Source: Gracilimonas sp040117685 (GTDB lineage Bacteria; Bacteroidota; Rhodothermia; Balneolales; Balneolaceae). From it: DNA of 64,000 bases. The stretch is taken from NCBI RefSeq assembly GCF_040117685.2, contig NZ_JBEDYP020000018.1, forward strand, positions 133,837-197,836. Reading direction: 5' to 3'. The notes below the pieces were generated by a model, which worked only from the letters and a program-made list of their open reading frames with translations, had not been told where the DNA came from and did not search any database. Each line of letters opens with the position of its first letter. Position 1 is the stretch's first letter. The position numbers and the translations under genes are program-made. Shown here in pieces: positions 62,819 to 64,000 of the stretch.

Positions 62819-62869
62819 AAGCTCCTTGTCGTTGGAAGAAGTTCAGCTTGCGATTGAAGAAGGTCGCCC

Positions 62870-63268
62870 GTGATAGTTGTTGACACCAATGTAATAGCCA
62901 GCCTCTGGTTGCCTAACGGGATGGAAGAAATAGCCGAGAAGGTGATGAGGAAAGATCCGGAATGGATCGCTCCGTTACTGTGGAAATCGGAATTTCGGAA
63001 TGTGCTGGCTTTGTATTTCAGAAAAGAAATCTATGATCTGCCAACCATTCTGCAGATCATGGATCAGGCTGAATCTTTGATGACATCGAATGAATTTCAG
63101 GTAAACTCTACACAGGTATTAAGTCTGGTGAAAGAATCCACCTGTTCAGCCTATGACTGTGAATTCGTAGCATTAGCGGAGGATGCAGGAGTACCACTGC
63201 TGACTTTTGACCAGAAGATACTTTCCAAATTCCCTTCTTTAGCTATACGCCCTGAAAGTTTTGTCTAA
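62870..63268 (+). CDS. vapC: PIN-domain toxin (VapC family)
   Basis: 132 residues from a GTG start that overlaps the out-of-frame end of the antitoxin. PIN-domain acidic residues: Asp5 in IVVDTNV, Glu in WKSEFRNVL, and Asp in CSAYDCEFVALAEDAGVPLLTFDQKIL. VapC toxins cleave tRNA or rRNA and stop translation when free of antitoxin. It lies in an operon with the RHH antitoxin. Confidence 0.92.
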   Translation: MIVVDTNVIASLWLPNGMEEIAEKVMRKDPEWIAPLLWKSEFRNVLALYFRKEIYDLPTILQIMDQAESLMTSNEFQVNSTQVLSLVKESTCSAYDCEFVALAEDAGVPLLTFDQKILSKFPSLAIRPESFV

Positions 63269-63309
63269 CATTTAAAGAATTTTGTGTTTTAGAGCTTTCG
63301 TAGCAAACT

Positions 63310-63915
63310 CTAAGAAGGCGAACGATCAAATTTATCCCAACTGGGCTTACGTTTTTCGAGGAAGGCATTACGGCCTTCTTCGGCTTCGTCGGTCATGTAC
63401 GCCAAACGAGTGGCTTCTCCGGCAAATACCTGCTGGCCTACCATGCCGTCATCAATGGCATTAAAGGCAAACTTGATCATCTTAATGGCGGTCGGACTTT
63501 TAGCCAGAATTTCCTGCGCCCATTCATAAGCCGTCTCTTCCAACTCTTCATGTGGGACAACCCTATTTACCATTCCCATTTCAAAAGCTTCCTGTGCGGA
63601 ATAGTTAGCACCAAGGAAGAAAATTTCCCTGGCACGTTTTTGTCCTACCTGTCGTGCAAGCAAGGCAGAACCGAATCCGCCGTCAAAGCTGGCCACATCG
63701 GCATCGGTTTGCTTAAAGATAGCATGCTCTTTACTGGCCAGGGTAAGGTCGCAAACTACATGCAGGCTGTGTCCGCCACCCACGGCCCAGCCGGGAACCA
63801 CGGCGATCACTACTTTGGGCATGAACCGGATGAGTCGCTGTACTTCAAGTATGTTGAGCCGGGCAATTCCATCATCAGCTGAAGCCGGCGCACGAAAAAC
63901 GCGAAAGCGTTTCAC
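63310..63915 (-). CDS. menB: 1,4-dihydroxy-2-naphthoyl-CoA synthase, 5' end disrupted or unresolved
   Basis: 201 residues as read; family members have about 270-300. Homology runs from about residue 13 (DGIARLNILEVQRLIRFMPK) through GWAVGGGHSLHVVCDLTLAS, FKQTDADVASFDGG and the catalytic region to the end (EEGRNAFLEKRKPSWDKF). It closes the naphthoate ring in menaquinone synthesis. The expected SGGD-containing N-terminus is not recognisable in the last ~85 bases; an in-frame stop lies 15 bp before the GTG, and another frame is open from the window edge down to 63875. A frameshift or rearrangement near 63880-63920 is likely. Confidence 0.8.
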   Translation of the reverse strand: MKRFRVFRAPASADDGIARLNILEVQRLIRFMPKVVIAVVPGWAVGGGHSLHVVCDLTLASKEHAIFKQTDADVASFDGGFGSALLARQVGQKRAREIFFLGANYSAQEAFEMGMVNRVVPHEELEETAYEWAQEILAKSPTAIKMIKFAFNAIDDGMVGQQVFAGEATRLAYMTDEAEEGRNAFLEKRKPSWDKFDRSPS

Positions 63916-64000
63916 GATAAATGCGAAAACCTAGATGTTCAAAGCTGCACCAGTGGTTAGATCGTTCGCTGCATAACCGAACCAAGAGGAGGGCAAAAAA

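Overview
The window looks like chromosome from a Balneolota (Balneolaceae-like) or other Bacteroidota-related marine bacterium. Evidence for this is indirect but consistent: four secreted proteins end in a type IX (Por) sorting domain with the NYPNPFNP signature, ssb is followed by a GldE-like gene, glutamine synthetase is type III, and two promoters fit the Bacteroidota pattern TTG-N21-TAnnTTTG. Genes are densely packed on both strands. No rRNA, tRNA or CRISPR array was seen.

Left part (1-16 kb): the end of parA, then parB, a DUF5683 membrane protein, a LOG-family protein and a TPR protein; a transketolase split by a one-base frameshift; a SpoIIE-type phosphatase; a deoxyribose catabolism cluster (deoC, a full aldehyde dehydrogenase and a short one without a catalytic cysteine, resembling a split ALDH16); a DUF1761 protein; a CPA2 cation/proton antiporter bordered by a 7-bp tandem repeat; and an S9 peptidase. 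Middle left (16-30 kb): DUF427, TspO, then a tightly linked operon DUF1800 - DUF1501 (Tat plus type IX sorting) - two WG-repeat lipoproteins, followed by ssb, gldE, murB, an M48 protease, purB and an orphan histidine kinase.

Middle (30-46.7 kb): an outer-membrane barrel protein, a two-DTG aspartyl protease with PDZ domain, an ABC-2 exporter pair, glgA-glgC, a PGRP-type amidase, sucD, two small membrane proteins and three consecutive secreted beta-propeller proteins.

The most notable region is 46.69-48.97 kb: three AT-rich genes of unknown function, all on the minus strand, each followed by a conserved 105-124 bp imperfect palindrome bounded by RYYYAAC and GTTRRRY. These have the properties of integron attC sites. 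On the side where an integrase is expected, a divergent 11-codon ORF resembles the start of intI and is cut short. This reads as a relic integron (a cassette array without integrase). A decayed copy of the same attC lies 13 kb away, at 33.34-33.42 kb.

Right part (49-64 kb): menE-menC-menA, type III glutamine synthetase, two paralogous type IX-sorted proteins (the second frameshifted), an M23 peptidase, csaA, DUF2141, a MacB-like permease, a GNAT protein, a VapBC-type toxin-antitoxin pair with a frameshifted antitoxin, and a 5'-disrupted menB.

Three genes (transketolase, the second type IX-sorted protein, the antitoxin) are broken by single-base changes in homopolymers. Uncorrected sequencing or assembly errors are at least as likely as true pseudogenes.
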